Shown here: piece by piece, positions 8,005 through 17,047 of the stretch | Layout of the letters: every line of letters begins with the position of its first letter | Numbering within the stretch: position 1 is the first letter of the stretch | DNA from: Burkholderia sp. WP9 | GTDB taxonomy: Bacteria > Pseudomonadota > Gammaproteobacteria > Burkholderiales > Burkholderiaceae | Length of the DNA stretch: 64,000 bases | Direction of reading: 5' to 3' | NCBI RefSeq assembly: GCF_900104795.1 | Contig: NZ_FNTG01000001.1 | Span: forward strand, 1,736,001 to 1,800,000 | Notes under the pieces: model-generated | Seen by the model: only the letters and a program-made list of their open reading frames with translations | What the model was told of the DNA's origin: nothing | Database searches by the model: none | Position numbers and translations under genes: made by a program

Positions 8005-9222
8005 TCAGCGGCCCCAACTGCTTTTCGGCGCCGGTTCGGCGGGCCACCGGATCTCCTGGGTGGCCAGATCGGGTTCGGCCCGCTCGACCATCCCGACGCG
8101 ATGGCGCAGCCCCGCCGCCGCGATCGTGCGCGTCACTTCCGCCATGAACGCGCGCCGGAAAACCGCCGCCGAAAAACGCTCCGCGTTCGCGCGGCACGCC
8201 GCCGGCGTGATCTGCTCGCACTGACGCTCGAAGCGGGCGATCGCGTCGAGCATCGACACCACGGTCTGGCGCGCGAAATACACGCCGGTGGGATGCGCCT
8301 CGCCGATCGGCACCACGGTTTCGAGCGCGCCGCCTTTGCCGAATGCAATGACCGGCGTGCCGCAGGCCTGCGCTTCGAGCGCGACGATGCCGAAATCCTC
8401 TTCCGCGGCGAATACAAAGGCTCGCGCGCGTTGCAGATGATCCTTCAGGACCTCGAACGGCTGATAGCCGAGGATCGTCACATTCGAACGCGCCTTGGCG
8501 CGAATCGCCGCCATCTCCGGCCCGTCGCCGATCACGATCAGCTTGCGGTGCGGCGTGGCGTTGAACGTCTCGACAATCAGATCGATGCGCTTGTAAGGCA
8601 CCATCCGTGAAGCGGTCAGATAAAAGTCTTCCTTGCGCGTGCACAGCTCGAATTCGTGTACGTCGACGGGCGGTGGAATCACGGCCGCATCGCGCCGATA
8701 AGTCTTCATCATGCGGCGCGCCACGAACTGCGAGTTGGCGATCAAACGGTCCACGCCGTTGGCCGAGTGCGAATCCCAGCCGCGCAGGTAATGGAGCAGC
8801 GCGCGCGCGGCCCACGACTTCAGTCCATGCGTCAGATTCGCTTCGCGTAGGTACTGATGCTGCAGATCCCACGCGTAGCGCATCGGTGAATGCACGTAGC
8901 TCACATGCGTCTGATCCGGGCCGACCAGCACGCCCTTGGCGACCGCATAGGAACTCGTAATGATCAGATCGTAGCCGGACAGATCGAATTGTTCGACGGC
9001 AAGCGGCATCAGCGGCAAATAGGTGCGATAGTGGCGTCGTGCGAACGGCAAATGCTGAATGAATGAAGTCGTCACGGGCTTGCCGCCCAAAGGTCTACGG
9101 TCTTTAAGGAAATCGACAAGACTGAAAAGATCCGCGTCGGGAAAGCACTCGATGATCTGCTCAAGCACCTTCTCCGCCCCGCCCGGCGCGACCAGCCAGT
9201 CGTGCACGATCGCCACTTTCAT
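8005..9222 (-). CDS. glycosyltransferase family 4
   Basis: A 405-residue GT-B fold retaining glycosyltransferase. The N-terminal acceptor domain starts MKVAIVHDWLVAPGGAEKV with the glycine-rich loop. The C-terminal donor domain has YLTASRMVPYKRIDLIVE, VIGDGPEM and the E-x7-E type motif in EEDFGIVALEAQACGTPVI. The ATG at 9222 has GGGG 5 nt upstream; a GTG two codons earlier is possible. It is the only polysaccharide gene here on the minus strand and is divergent from the next glycosyltransferase. Probably acts at the cytoplasmic membrane face on lipid-linked intermediates; donor unknown. Confidence 0.9.
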   Translation of the reverse strand: MKVAIVHDWLVAPGGAEKVLEQIIECFPDADLFSLVDFLKDRRPLGGKPVTTSFIQHLPFARRHYRTYLPLMPLAVEQFDLSGYDLIITSSYAVAKGVLVGPDQTHVSYVHSPMRYAWDLQHQYLREANLTHGLKSWAARALLHYLRGWDSHSANGVDRLIANSQFVARRMMKTYRRDAAVIPPPVDVHEFELCTRKEDFYLTASRMVPYKRIDLIVETFNATPHRKLIVIGDGPEMAAIRAKARSNVTILGYQPFEVLKDHLQRARAFVFAAEEDFGIVALEAQACGTPVIAFGKGGALETVVPIGEAHPTGVYFARQTVVSMLDAIARFERQCEQITPAACRANAERFSAAVFRRAFMAEVTRTIAAAGLRHRVGMVERAEPDLATQEIRWPAEPAPKSSWGR

Positions 9223-9390
9223 GATCACCCCGTTTTTTAATTAATGCCTCTTGGGCCTGGTAACGAGTGTATGTGGCGCATCGTTAGCTGTGCGTGCGCG
9301 TGCCCACATTCGGCGCGCGACTGTAGACGAATAATCAAGCATCGCCATTCGCCTATTGCGAACCTGCGCGTTCCATTACTTCGCCTTCCT

Positions 9391-10719
9391 ATGCGCCCGA
9401 CCATCGACGCCACGCCTCTCGCCCCTCTTGCTCCACGCTCCCCGCTTGCGCATTCCTTGCCGCGGGTTCAGCCCGCGCTGATCGATCCTGCTGGCGCGTC
9501 CGCACCTGCGTCCGCATCTGCATCTGCACCTGCCTCGCCGACGGCAATTGGCGCAACGCCCGCGATACCGCGCGTGCTGTTCGTCGATCAGAGCGGCCAG
9601 CTCGGCGGCGCTGAATTCGCGCTGCTGCAACTGGCGCACCATTGCGCTGCGCGCAGCGAAGTCGTGCTGCTTTCCGATGGTCCGTTTCGCGCGCGCCTCG
9701 AAACACTCGGCGTGCGCGTCCAGGTGATCAACGACGCGCGGGTTTCGAACGTCGAGCGGCAAGCGTCCGTGTTGAGCTGTCTGCGCGTCGTGCCCGGCAT
9801 CCTGCGTCAGGTGCGTGCGATCGCAACGCGCGCACGACAGTTCGACGTGCTGTTTCTCAACACGCAAAAAGCGCTGGTGCTCGGCGCGCTCGGCAAACCG
9901 CTGCATCGCAAACCGGTGATCTGGTATCAGCACGACATTCTCACGCGCGAGCATTTCGGGCGCGTACAGTTGAGTGTCGTCAAATGGCTCGTGCGGATCG
10001 CGGTCGATCACGTGGTGGTGAATTCGCAGGCGTCGGCGCGCTCGCTCGCGGCGTTGACTGGTATCGCGGCCGGCTCGGCGCCGGTCGTCTACAACGGCAT
10101 CGACGCCGCCGCGTTCAGCCGGGTGAACGGCAGCGACATGGCCGCATTGCGGCGGCGTCTCGGCCTGCCGGAAGAGGCATGGATAGCGGGCCTGTTCGGC
10201 CGCCTCGCACCGTGGAAAGGCCAGCATATCGCGCTCGACGCGCTCGCGCGCCTGCCGGACGCGCATCTCGTGCTGGTGGGCGCACCGCTGTTCGGCGAGG
10301 AAGCCTACGCGCAGCGCCTGCGCGAGCAGGCCGCGGCGCTCGGCGTGACGGATCGCGTGCACTTTGCGGGCTTTCAGGACGACGTGCCCGCGTGGATGAA
10401 AGCGATGGACGTGATCCTGCACACATCCACCGAACCCGAGCCGTTCGGGCGGGTGGTCGTCGAAGGGATGGCGGCGGGACGCCCGGTGATCGCCTCGGCG
10501 GCCGGGGGCGTGACCGAGATCGTGCGGCACGGGCGCAATGGCTGGCTGGTGAAACCGGGCGACGCCACCGCGTTGGCTGACGCGATCGGCGCGTTGCGCG
10601 CCGATCCGGCCTTGGCGCAGCGCCTTGCACAACAGGCGCTGACCGATGCACAAACGGAATTTTCAGTGGAGCAGTATTTGCAGCGGATGACGCAAGAAAT
10701 CAGGCAAGCCGCACGCTAA
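9391..10719 (+). CDS. glycosyltransferase family 4
   Basis: A 442-residue GT-B glycosyltransferase. The fold begins at about residue 60 with RVLFVDQSGQLGGAEFALL; the donor domain has GLFGRLAPWKGQHIALDAL, LVLVGAPLFGEE and TSTEPEPFGRVVVEGMAAG, including the E-x7-E pattern. The first 55 residues are a low-complexity Ala/Pro/Ser stretch and no start has a clear ribosome binding site. ATG 9391 is a choice of convenience; the frame stays open to 9244. It starts about 170 bp from a divergent glycosyltransferase and is separated from rpiA by 93 bp. Role in exopolysaccharide assembly is inferred from position. Confidence 0.85.
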   Translation: MRPTIDATPLAPLAPRSPLAHSLPRVQPALIDPAGASAPASASASAPASPTAIGATPAIPRVLFVDQSGQLGGAEFALLQLAHHCAARSEVVLLSDGPFRARLETLGVRVQVINDARVSNVERQASVLSCLRVVPGILRQVRAIATRARQFDVLFLNTQKALVLGALGKPLHRKPVIWYQHDILTREHFGRVQLSVVKWLVRIAVDHVVVNSQASARSLAALTGIAAGSAPVVYNGIDAAAFSRVNGSDMAALRRRLGLPEEAWIAGLFGRLAPWKGQHIALDALARLPDAHLVLVGAPLFGEEAYAQRLREQAAALGVTDRVHFAGFQDDVPAWMKAMDVILHTSTEPEPFGRVVVEGMAAGRPVIASAAGGVTEIVRHGRNGWLVKPGDATALADAIGALRADPALAQRLAQQALTDAQTEFSVEQYLQRMTQEIRQAAR

Positions 10720-10812
10720 CGCTTGTGGTTGCGAACTCCATGCCCGACGCCGACGCGAGCCGCTTGACCCAGGCTCGCGCGCGGCGCTCACGCGGTGCTC
10801 AGGCAGCGTTGC

Positions 10813-11508
10813 TCAACCCTTGCTGTACTGAATCGTCTCGACGCCGGTATCCGTGCCGAGCATGCACAAATCCGCGCCACGGGTGGCGAACAGGCCCACC
10901 GTCACCACGCCCGGCCATGCGTTGATATGGGTTTCCAGCGTGCGCGGGTCGCTGATGCGCAAACCCTTGACGTCGATGATTTCATTGCCGTTGTCGGTAA
11001 TGAACGGCACGCCTTCTTTCGTGACGCGCACCACGGGCACGCCGCCAAGCGCCGTGACGCGGCGGCCGATCGCGGTACGCGCCATCGGCACCACTTCGAT
11101 CGGCAGCGGGAAATTGCCGAGCGTCTCGACCAGCTTGCTCGCGTCCGCGATGCACACGAACACGTCCGACACCGACGCGACGATCTTCTCGCGCGTCAGC
11201 GCGCCGCCGCCGCCCTTGATCATCGCGCCGCTGTGGTCGATCTCGTCGGCGCCGTCCACATACACCGGCAGCGAATCGATTTCGTTGAGGTCGAGCACCT
11301 TGAAGCCGTGCGATTGCAGCCGCGCGGTGGTGGCGAGCGAACTCGACACCGCGCCGCGATAGCGCGTCTTGTCGGCGGCCAGCGCGTCGATGAAACAGTT
11401 CGCGGTCGAGCCGGTGCCGACGCCGATCACCGAGCCTTCGGGCACGTTGGCGTTCACGTAGTCGGCGGCGGCCTGGCCGACCAGTTGCTTGAGTTCGTCT
11501 TGAGTCAT
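10813..11508 (-). CDS. rpiA: ribose-5-phosphate isomerase A
   Basis: A 231-residue cytoplasmic enzyme interconverting ribose-5-phosphate and ribulose-5-phosphate in the pentose phosphate pathway. Family signatures are complete: [15 protein letters not shown] near the N-terminus, [19 protein letters not shown] with the catalytic aspartate region, and [10 protein letters not shown]. Length matches the family. It is convergent with the preceding glycosyltransferase and has no operon partner. Confidence 0.97.
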   Translation of the reverse strand: MTQDELKQLVGQAAADYVNANVPEGSVIGVGTGSTANCFIDALAADKTRYRGAVSSSLATTARLQSHGFKVLDLNEIDSLPVYVDGADEIDHSGAMIKGGGGALTREKIVASVSDVFVCIADASKLVETLGNFPLPIEVVPMARTAIGRRVTALGGVPVVRVTKEGVPFITDNGNEIIDVKGLRISDPRTLETHINAWPGVVTVGLFATRGADLCMLGTDTGVETIQYSKG

Positions 11509-11628
11509 GGGAGAGGCAGGCGAGCAGTAAAAAACGCTAGTTTACCGGAGTGGCGCGCGAGCGCCCGTCGGGAATACTTCTTCGGCGGGGGCTGCCGCAT
11601 TGCGTCCAGCCGGTGGAACCGAGTGGAT

Positions 11629-12027
11629 ATGGCAAGTCGACCGCATGAGCAGCATGCACAAAATCATCGCGAGACAAAACACAAGAAAAAAGGTTGGGTA
11701 GCGAAAGACCCGACAACTTTGCCAGTTTCGTCGCAAAATGCCCTACGGTCGGCTATGTCGCTAGAGGGGGTGCCACTGACGGATTTTAGCGATCTCCTTT
11801 GGATCATGGCGCAGGAGTCGGACGGCGTTGTCAATGCACGCAATACTGATTCAACCGCGCGAGGCCTGCTTCAACTGCTACGCCCGCAGTACAGCTTGAA
11901 TCCAAACGGTGAAAAATCGTTCGGCAACGCCATCGAAGAGCGCCAGGGCGGAATTCACTACATCTTCGGCCGATATCACACGGCGCAGATGGCCAGGAAG
12001 TTCTGGGAAAAACATCACTGGTATTGA
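11629..12027 (+). CDS. small transglycosylase-like (SLT-type) protein
   Basis: About 132 residues. The C-terminal 95 match the lysozyme-like fold of small lytic transglycosylase-like proteins: IMAQESDGVVNARN with the catalytic-type glutamate, STARGLLQLL, SFGNAIEERQGGIHYI and a terminal FWEKHHWY. No signal peptide is visible. The start is uncertain: ATG 11629 gives a basic linker, while ATG 11755 would cut into the domain. It is followed 2 bp later by a small secreted protein gene. The pocket is visibly AT-richer than its surroundings, which suggests acquisition. Function as a peptidoglycan hydrolase is inferred from the fold. Confidence 0.65.
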   Translation: MASRPHEQHAQNHRETKHKKKGWVAKDPTTLPVSSQNALRSAMSLEGVPLTDFSDLLWIMAQESDGVVNARNTDSTARGLLQLLRPQYSLNPNGEKSFGNAIEERQGGIHYIFGRYHTAQMARKFWEKHHWY

Positions 12028-12029
12028 AA

Positions 12030-12503
12030 ATGAAAAAGCTATTTTTTGCGTTTCTTGCGTTGTTGGCTTTCTCTATCGGGCAGTCCTACGCTGATGAAGC
12101 GGCGCCCCAATTTAACGATTTTCCAGCCACAGACCTATTTAATGGCAAACCGTCGAAAGTCAGAATTATCTCTTCCCGAGATAGAAAATTCGCCGCTCGA
12201 CTACGCGAGTTAAGTGGCCAGCGTCCGAATTTTGCGGGGCACTATACGCTCGCCAGTTGGGGATGCGGCGCGTCCTGCATTCAGACGGTCGCAATTGATG
12301 CGAAGACAGGAAAGGTGGTGTGGCTTCCCTTTACCGTGTGTTGCTGGGACAGCGATATAAGCGAACCGATCGAGTTCAAACGCGACAGCAGCCTGATCAT
12401 CGTCCACGGAAGCCGGAATGAGGCAGGCGCCGGTGTGTACTATTACCGCCTGGACAGGGCCGGATTCACGCTGGTAAAGGCCGTTGAAAAAGTTGCGTCG
12501 TAA
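12030..12503 (+). CDS. small secreted protein, conserved hypothetical
   Basis: A 157-residue protein with a clear Sec signal peptide (MKKLFFAFLALLAFSIGQSYA, cleavage after about residue 21, shown in part). The mature part has the pattern NFAGHYTLASWGCGASC, shared by a family of uncharacterised periplasmic proteins, and two further adjacent cysteines (VCCWD), so disulfides are likely. It starts 2 bp after the transglycosylase-like gene, so the two are probably co-transcribed. The function is unknown; an inhibitor or immunity role toward the upstream protein is only a hypothesis. Confidence 0.75.
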   Translation: MKKLFFAFLALLAFSIGQSYADEAAPQFNDFPATDLFNGKPSKVRIISSRDRKFAARLRELSGQRPNFAGHYTLASWGCGASCIQTVAIDAKTGKVVWLPFTVCCWDSDISEPIEFKRDSSLIIVHGSRNEAGAGVYYYRLDRAGFTLVKAVEKVAS

Positions 12504-12697
12504 TCGAACGGGACAGGGCGGCCGGGAAAACGAAGCACTGACGAAACCGCGCGTGTTTGCGGCACTCGAGCCAGCACACGCGCGTCGTAACCCGGCTTGC
12601 ATTTGCCACTCACTCGCCGGACAGTTGCAGACCACTTCAATCGCTACTGCCCGGAAAGCGGCTGCTTGAACTTGCGCAAGCTCTTGTTTTATCGGCG

Positions 12698-13441
12698 TTA
12701 CTTCTTCACCGACCGCTGACGCACCGCTTCGAACAGACAAACCCCGCTTGCCACCGACACATTCAGGCTTTCGACCGTGCCCGCCATCGGGATCTGCATG
12801 ACCACGTCGCAGGTGTCGCGCGTGAGGCGGCGCATGCCCTCGCCTTCGGCGCCCATCACGAGGGCCACCGGACCGTCCAGTTCCGTGTCGTAGAGGCTCT
12901 TGGTGGCCTCGCCGGCCGTGCCGACGACCCACACCCCCGCGTCCTTCAACTCACGCAGCGCGCGCGCCAGATTCGTCACCGTGATGTATGGCACGGTGTC
13001 GGCCGCGCCGCTCGCCACCTTCGCGGCCGTCGCGTTCAAACCGACCGCGCGGTCGCGCGGTGCGATCACCGCGTGCGCGCCGGCGGCGTCGGCAACACGC
13101 AGACACGCGCCGAGGTTGTGCGGATCGGTCACGCCGTCGAGCACGAGAATCAGCGGCGAACCGTTGATGCCGTCGAGCAACTCAGCCAGATTCTGCGCGA
13201 GCGGCATGTCGCCCGCGCGCGCGACCACGCCCTGGTGACGCTCCGTGTGCGCGAGGCCCCACAGACGCGTTTCGTCGGCGGCGATCAGGCGCACGCCGGC
13301 TTCTTTCGCCGCGTGCAGGAATTCGGTCATGCGACGGTCTTTGCGCGTCGCGTCGTAGTAGACATCTTCGACCGTCGACGCATCGTGCCGGATACGCGCC
13401 GTCACTGCGTGGAAACCGTATAGAACCTTGAGACGTGCCAT
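12698..13441 (-). CDS. rlmB: 23S rRNA (guanosine-2'-O-)-methyltransferase RlmB
   Basis: A 247-residue SpoU/TrmH-family enzyme that methylates G2251 of 23S rRNA using S-adenosylmethionine. The N-terminal substrate-binding domain covers about residues 1-80 ([14 protein letters not shown]). The knotted catalytic domain has [32 protein letters not shown] and [15 protein letters not shown], the three SpoU motifs. It lies downstream of rnr on the same strand, the common rnr-rlmB order. Confidence 0.96.
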   Translation of the reverse strand: MARLKVLYGFHAVTARIRHDASTVEDVYYDATRKDRRMTEFLHAAKEAGVRLIAADETRLWGLAHTERHQGVVARAGDMPLAQNLAELLDGINGSPLILVLDGVTDPHNLGACLRVADAAGAHAVIAPRDRAVGLNATAAKVASGAADTVPYITVTNLARALRELKDAGVWVVGTAGEATKSLYDTELDGPVALVMGAEGEGMRRLTRDTCDVVMQIPMAGTVESLNVSVASGVCLFEAVRQRSVKK

Positions 13442-13638
13442 AACTGATACAACCTTTGATTGAGCGCGCGCTACGTGCGCTGCTGTGATGAATATGAACC
13501 TGTGCGAATCCGTTTACCGCGCCTGCTTGCCGCGTTCGTAAGCCGCGTTCGGACGGCAGGCTGCGATGAAATGCAGACCGCGCGCAACCGGCACGTTGCT
13601 ACGTGCCCGATGCGCGCGGTTCAAGCAGTCAGGCGACT

Positions 13639-16140
13639 TCAGCGCTTCTTGCGTGCCTGCGGTTTCGACGCCGATTTGGTCGCGGCGCCATGCTTCTTAG
13701 CCGCGCCGCGCGCCGCGCGTGCTTCCTTCACCGCTGCGGTTTGCGCGGGCGCAGGCTTCTTGCGGCGCGCGCCCGGCGCGGCCGTGCCACCTTCCGCCGG
13801 CGGCAACGCACGCACGCGTGCACCGCCGTTTTCACCGGATGACTTGTCGGCCGCCGGCCCGCGCACCAAAGGCGGCTTGATCGGCGTGTCGCGCACGAGC
13901 CGGAAGTCGATCTTGCGTGCGTCGAGATCCACGCGGCTCACCTGCACCCGGACACGATCCGACAGACGATAACGAATGCCGGTGCGCTCGCCGCGCAACT
14001 CGTTCTTGATCTCGTCGTACTGGAAGTAGTCCGAGCCGAGTTCCGTGACGTGCACGAGGCCTTCAATAAACAGCGAGTCGAGCTGCACGAAAATGCCGAA
14101 CGACGTGACGCCATTCACCATGCCGCCATACTCTTCACCGAGCTTGTCGCGCATGAAGTAGCACTTCAGCCACGCTTCGACGTCGCGCGAGGCTTCGTCG
14201 GCGCGGCGCTCGTTGGCCGAGCAATGCAGACCGAGTTCTTCCCAGATCGCCACGTTGTTGCCGCGCACGCGGCCGCGTTTTTCGTCGTCAGCCTGCTGCA
14301 TGGCGCGAGCGCGCGGCGAGAGCGCCGTATTCAGCTCGACGCCTTGCGGTGGCTCCGGCTGATATTTGCGGCCCTGCAGGATCGCGTAGATCGCGCGGTG
14401 CGTGAGCAGATCGGGATAACGGCGAATCGGGCTCGTGAAGTGCGCATACGCCTCGTACGCGAGACCGAAGTGGCCGATGTTGTCCGGGCTGTAGACCGCC
14501 TGCTGCATGGAGCGCAGCAGCATGGTTTGCAGCATCTGCGCGTCGGGCCGCTCGCGGATCTGCGCCATCAGCGCGGCGTAATCGCTTGCGTGCGGCGTCT
14601 CTCCACCGTTGAGCGTGAGGCCCATGCCGCGCAGGAAGGTGCGCAGATTCTCGAGCTTTTCCGCGGTCGGTCCGGCGTGTACGCGGAACAGCCCCGGATG
14701 CTTGTTGCGCTTGAGGAAGTCGGCCGCGCAGACGTTCGCGGCCAGCATGCACTCCTCGATCAGCTTGTGCGCGTCGTTGCGGGTGCGCGGAATGATCTGT
14801 TCGATCTTGCCCTGCGCATTGCAGACGATGTACGTCTCGGTCGTATCGAAGTCGATCGCGCCGCGTTTCTGGCGCGCGGCGAACAGCGACTTGTACACGC
14901 CGTACAGATTCTGCAGTTGCGGCAGCAGCGCGGCGCGGCGCGCGGCCTCCGGACCCTTGGTGTTCTTCAGGACCGCGGCGACTTCCGTATAGGTGAGCCG
15001 CGCCGCCGAGTGCATCACGCCGGGATAGAACTGATACGCCTTCACTTCGCCGCGCGCGGTGACGATCATGTCGCACACCAGCACACAACGGTCGACGTTC
15101 GGATTCAGCGAGCACAAGCCGTTCGACAGTTTCTCCGGCAGCATGGGGATCACGCGGCGCGGGAAATACACCGAGGTGCTGCGCTCGATCGCGTCGGCGT
15201 CGAGCCCGCTCTTCGGGTGCACGTAGTGCGAGACGTCCGCGATTGCAACGATCAGCCGGAAGCCCTCGCCACGGCCCACCTGAACCGGCTCGCAGTACAC
15301 GGCATCGTCGAAGTCGCGGGCGTCTTCGCCGTCGATCGTGACGAGCGGCACGTCGCGCAGATCGATGCGATGACGCGCGTCGACCGGACGCACTTCGTCG
15401 GGCAAGCGCGAGGCTTCGTCGAGCGCGGCCTGGCTGAATTCGTGCGGCACGCCGTATTTGCGCACCGCGATTTCGATTTCCATGCCGGGGTCGTCGATAT
15501 CGCCGAGCACTTCCACCACGCGGCCGAGCGGCTGCGAATGACGGCTCGGGAAATCGGTCAACTCGACCACCACCACCTGGCCGACCTTGGCCTTCTTGGT
15601 GTTCTGCGTGATCAGAATGTCGTGGCCGATGCGCTTGTCTTCAGGCGCGACGATCAGCGCGCCGTTCTCGTTGAGCAGGCGGCCGATCACGCGCTTGTTG
15701 GCGCGGTCCGTGACCTCGACGATGTGCCCTTCCGGCCGGCCGCGCCGGTCATAGCCGACGATGCGCGCGAGCACGCGGTCGTTGTGCATGACCTTCTGCA
15801 TTTCGCCGGTGGGCAGGAACAGATCGTCCTGACCGTCGTCGCGAATCAGAAAACCGTAGCCGTCGCGATGGCCTTGCACGCGGCCCGCAACGAAGTTCGA
15901 CGGATGAGTCAGTTGATAGAGATTGCGCTGATCGAGCCGGATCTGGCCGTCGCGCTCCATCGCGCCTAAGCGCTTGAAAAATCCTTCGCGCTCCTGGCGC
16001 TTGATCGACAGCGCTTCGGCGATGTCGTTCGCGGCAAGCGGCGCTTCACTCGTGCGCAGGACGCCCAGGATTTCTTCGCGGCTTGGAATCGGATACGGAA
16101 ATTTGCTCAAGGGCTTATCGATGATTTTTTCTCGTTGCAT
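13639..16140 (-). CDS. rnr: ribonuclease R
   Basis: An 833-residue 3'-to-5' exoribonuclease that degrades structured RNA. Domain order is typical: an N-terminal helix-turn-helix (about 20-80), cold-shock domains (about 85-240), the RNB catalytic domain with DGEDARDFDDAVYC and its metal-binding aspartates (about 270-600), an S1 domain (about 650-735) and a basic Lys/Ala-rich tail. The start ATG at 16140 gives MQREKIIDKPLSKFPYPIP. It precedes rlmB with a 197-bp gap. Confidence 0.97.
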   Translation of the reverse strand: MQREKIIDKPLSKFPYPIPSREEILGVLRTSEAPLAANDIAEALSIKRQEREGFFKRLGAMERDGQIRLDQRNLYQLTHPSNFVAGRVQGHRDGYGFLIRDDGQDDLFLPTGEMQKVMHNDRVLARIVGYDRRGRPEGHIVEVTDRANKRVIGRLLNENGALIVAPEDKRIGHDILITQNTKKAKVGQVVVVELTDFPSRHSQPLGRVVEVLGDIDDPGMEIEIAVRKYGVPHEFSQAALDEASRLPDEVRPVDARHRIDLRDVPLVTIDGEDARDFDDAVYCEPVQVGRGEGFRLIVAIADVSHYVHPKSGLDADAIERSTSVYFPRRVIPMLPEKLSNGLCSLNPNVDRCVLVCDMIVTARGEVKAYQFYPGVMHSAARLTYTEVAAVLKNTKGPEAARRAALLPQLQNLYGVYKSLFAARQKRGAIDFDTTETYIVCNAQGKIEQIIPRTRNDAHKLIEECMLAANVCAADFLKRNKHPGLFRVHAGPTAEKLENLRTFLRGMGLTLNGGETPHASDYAALMAQIRERPDAQMLQTMLLRSMQQAVYSPDNIGHFGLAYEAYAHFTSPIRRYPDLLTHRAIYAILQGRKYQPEPPQGVELNTALSPRARAMQQADDEKRGRVRGNNVAIWEELGLHCSANERRADEASRDVEAWLKCYFMRDKLGEEYGGMVNGVTSFGIFVQLDSLFIEGLVHVTELGSDYFQYDEIKNELRGERTGIRYRLSDRVRVQVSRVDLDARKIDFRLVRDTPIKPPLVRGPAADKSSGENGGARVRALPPAEGGTAAPGARRKKPAPAQTAAVKEARAARGAAKKHGAATKSASKPQARKKR

Positions 16141-16426
16141 GGACGTCGGTCGGCGATGTGGCTCGGTCTAGGAAGCGATGACGGTGCGCTTCGGTTGCGC
16201 TTGAACCGCGCTTGAATTGCACCTGCAAATGCACAGAAAAGACTGCTCGGGTCCGGCTCGTTCAAGGCTGAGTCCGACGGGCGTGTGCACCGTGCCAACG
16301 AACTACTGCGAGGCATTCTAACACCCGTATTGCGCGCCAAGCGGCCCCAACAATAGTCGTTGGGCAGTTGCTGTGAAGCGCTTGCAGGCACGTCGTCGCC
16401 ATGTTTAAGCAAGTTTTGAGAAACGC
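16141..16426. other. intergenic region between rnr and the tRNA-Leu promoter
   Basis: This stretch separates the divergent rnr gene from the first tRNA-Leu and presumably carries the rnr promoter. I see no coding region in it. Confidence 0.5.
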
Positions 16427-16454
16427 TTGACAGGCCCTAATCTGTCGCTATAAT
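16427..16454 (+). promoter_or_regulatory. consensus sigma-70 promoter of the first tRNA-Leu gene
   Basis: TTGACA at 16427-16432 and TATAAT at 16449-16454 are both perfect consensus hexamers with a 16-bp spacer. The tRNA starts 25 bp after the -10 box. Confidence 0.92.
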
Positions 16455-16478
16455 GGCGTTCTTTGCTGTTCATCACCT

Positions 16479-16565
16479 GCCCAGGTGGCGAAATTGGTAG
16501 ACGCACTAGGTTCAGGTCCTAGCGGTGGCAACACTGTGGAGGTTCGAGTCCTCTCTTGGGCACCA
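16479..16565 (+). tRNA. tRNA-Leu (anticodon CAG)
   Basis: An 87-nt class II tRNA with a 7-bp acceptor stem (16479-16485 with 16555-16561), encoded CCA, a 5-bp anticodon stem CTAGG/CCTAG and loop TTCAGGT giving anticodon CAG at 16513-16515. A long variable arm and the T arm GAGGTTCGAGTCCTC are present. It reads CUG codons, the major leucine codon in this GC-rich genome. Confidence 0.97.
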
Positions 16566-16571
16566 GATTCA

Positions 16572-16605
16572 AAAGTAAAGCCGCTTACGAGCGGCTTTAC
16601 TTTTT
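16572..16605 (+). terminator. intrinsic terminator after the first tRNA-Leu
   Basis: A perfect 13-bp stem, AAAGTAAAGCCGC with GCGGCTTTACTTT, encloses a 6-nt loop and is followed by T residues, 6 bp past the tRNA. Confidence 0.92.
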
Positions 16606-16767
16606 GTGTGAGACCTGGTGATCCGCTTCCGGTTGATCGGAGTGGATTGCGTGGTTAAGAGGTAGTTGGAGGTAGTCTGCAGGACGGTTGTTGAGCGGTG
16701 AAGTATCGCTTCGCTGCACGACTTATCCGGGCGGTTGAGTGAAGCGAAGTTAGTTTGCATGTAGGGA

Positions 16768-16795
16768 TTGACACGCTGCATCATCACGCTAAAAT
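16768..16795 (+). promoter_or_regulatory. sigma-70 promoter of the second tRNA-Leu gene
   Basis: TTGACA at 16768-16773, a 16-bp spacer and TAAAAT at 16790-16795, 21 bp before the second tRNA. The second gene is therefore an independent transcription unit rather than a processed tandem. Confidence 0.85.
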
Positions 16796-16816
16796 AGCGG
16801 TCTAGCTTGAAGACGT

Positions 16817-16903
16817 GCCCAGGTGGCGGAATTGGTAGACGCACTAGGTTCAGGTCCTAGCGGTGGCAACACCGTGGAGGTTCGAGTCCTCTCCTGGGCA
16901 CCA
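16817..16903 (+). tRNA. tRNA-Leu (anticodon CAG), second copy
   Basis: An 87-nt near-identical copy of the first tRNA-Leu, with anticodon CAG at 16851-16853. It differs at three positions: one in the D arm, one in the variable arm and one in the acceptor stem, where it restores a Watson-Crick pair. The encoded CCA is present. Confidence 0.97.
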
Positions 16904-16926
16904 CCCCTCTTCAAGTGAAACGAAAC

Positions 16927-16961
16927 ACCCCGTTGAGCCTTTGCGCTTCGCGGGGTTTTTT
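16927..16961 (+). terminator. intrinsic terminator after the second tRNA-Leu
   Basis: ACCCCG (16927-16932) pairs with CGGGGT (16951-16956) and runs into six T residues, 24 bp past the tRNA. The loop is long (18 nt) and may hold a small inner hairpin. Confidence 0.75.
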
Positions 16962-17047
16962 GTTTCTGGCGACGCTTCTTGATGCCTGCCCAACTTCGCC
17001 TGCGGCAGAGTGACATTCAACATGCCACCCGGCCAAAGGCTGAATCC

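Noticed and set aside
10795..11628. Upstream extension of the transglycosylase-like frame through rpiA
   Set aside because: This part is antisense to rpiA; only the last 132 or so residues look like a real domain.
14050..15969. 639-residue plus-strand frame across rnr
   Set aside because: It is antisense to ribonuclease R, whose motifs are complete; the frame is a codon-bias artefact.
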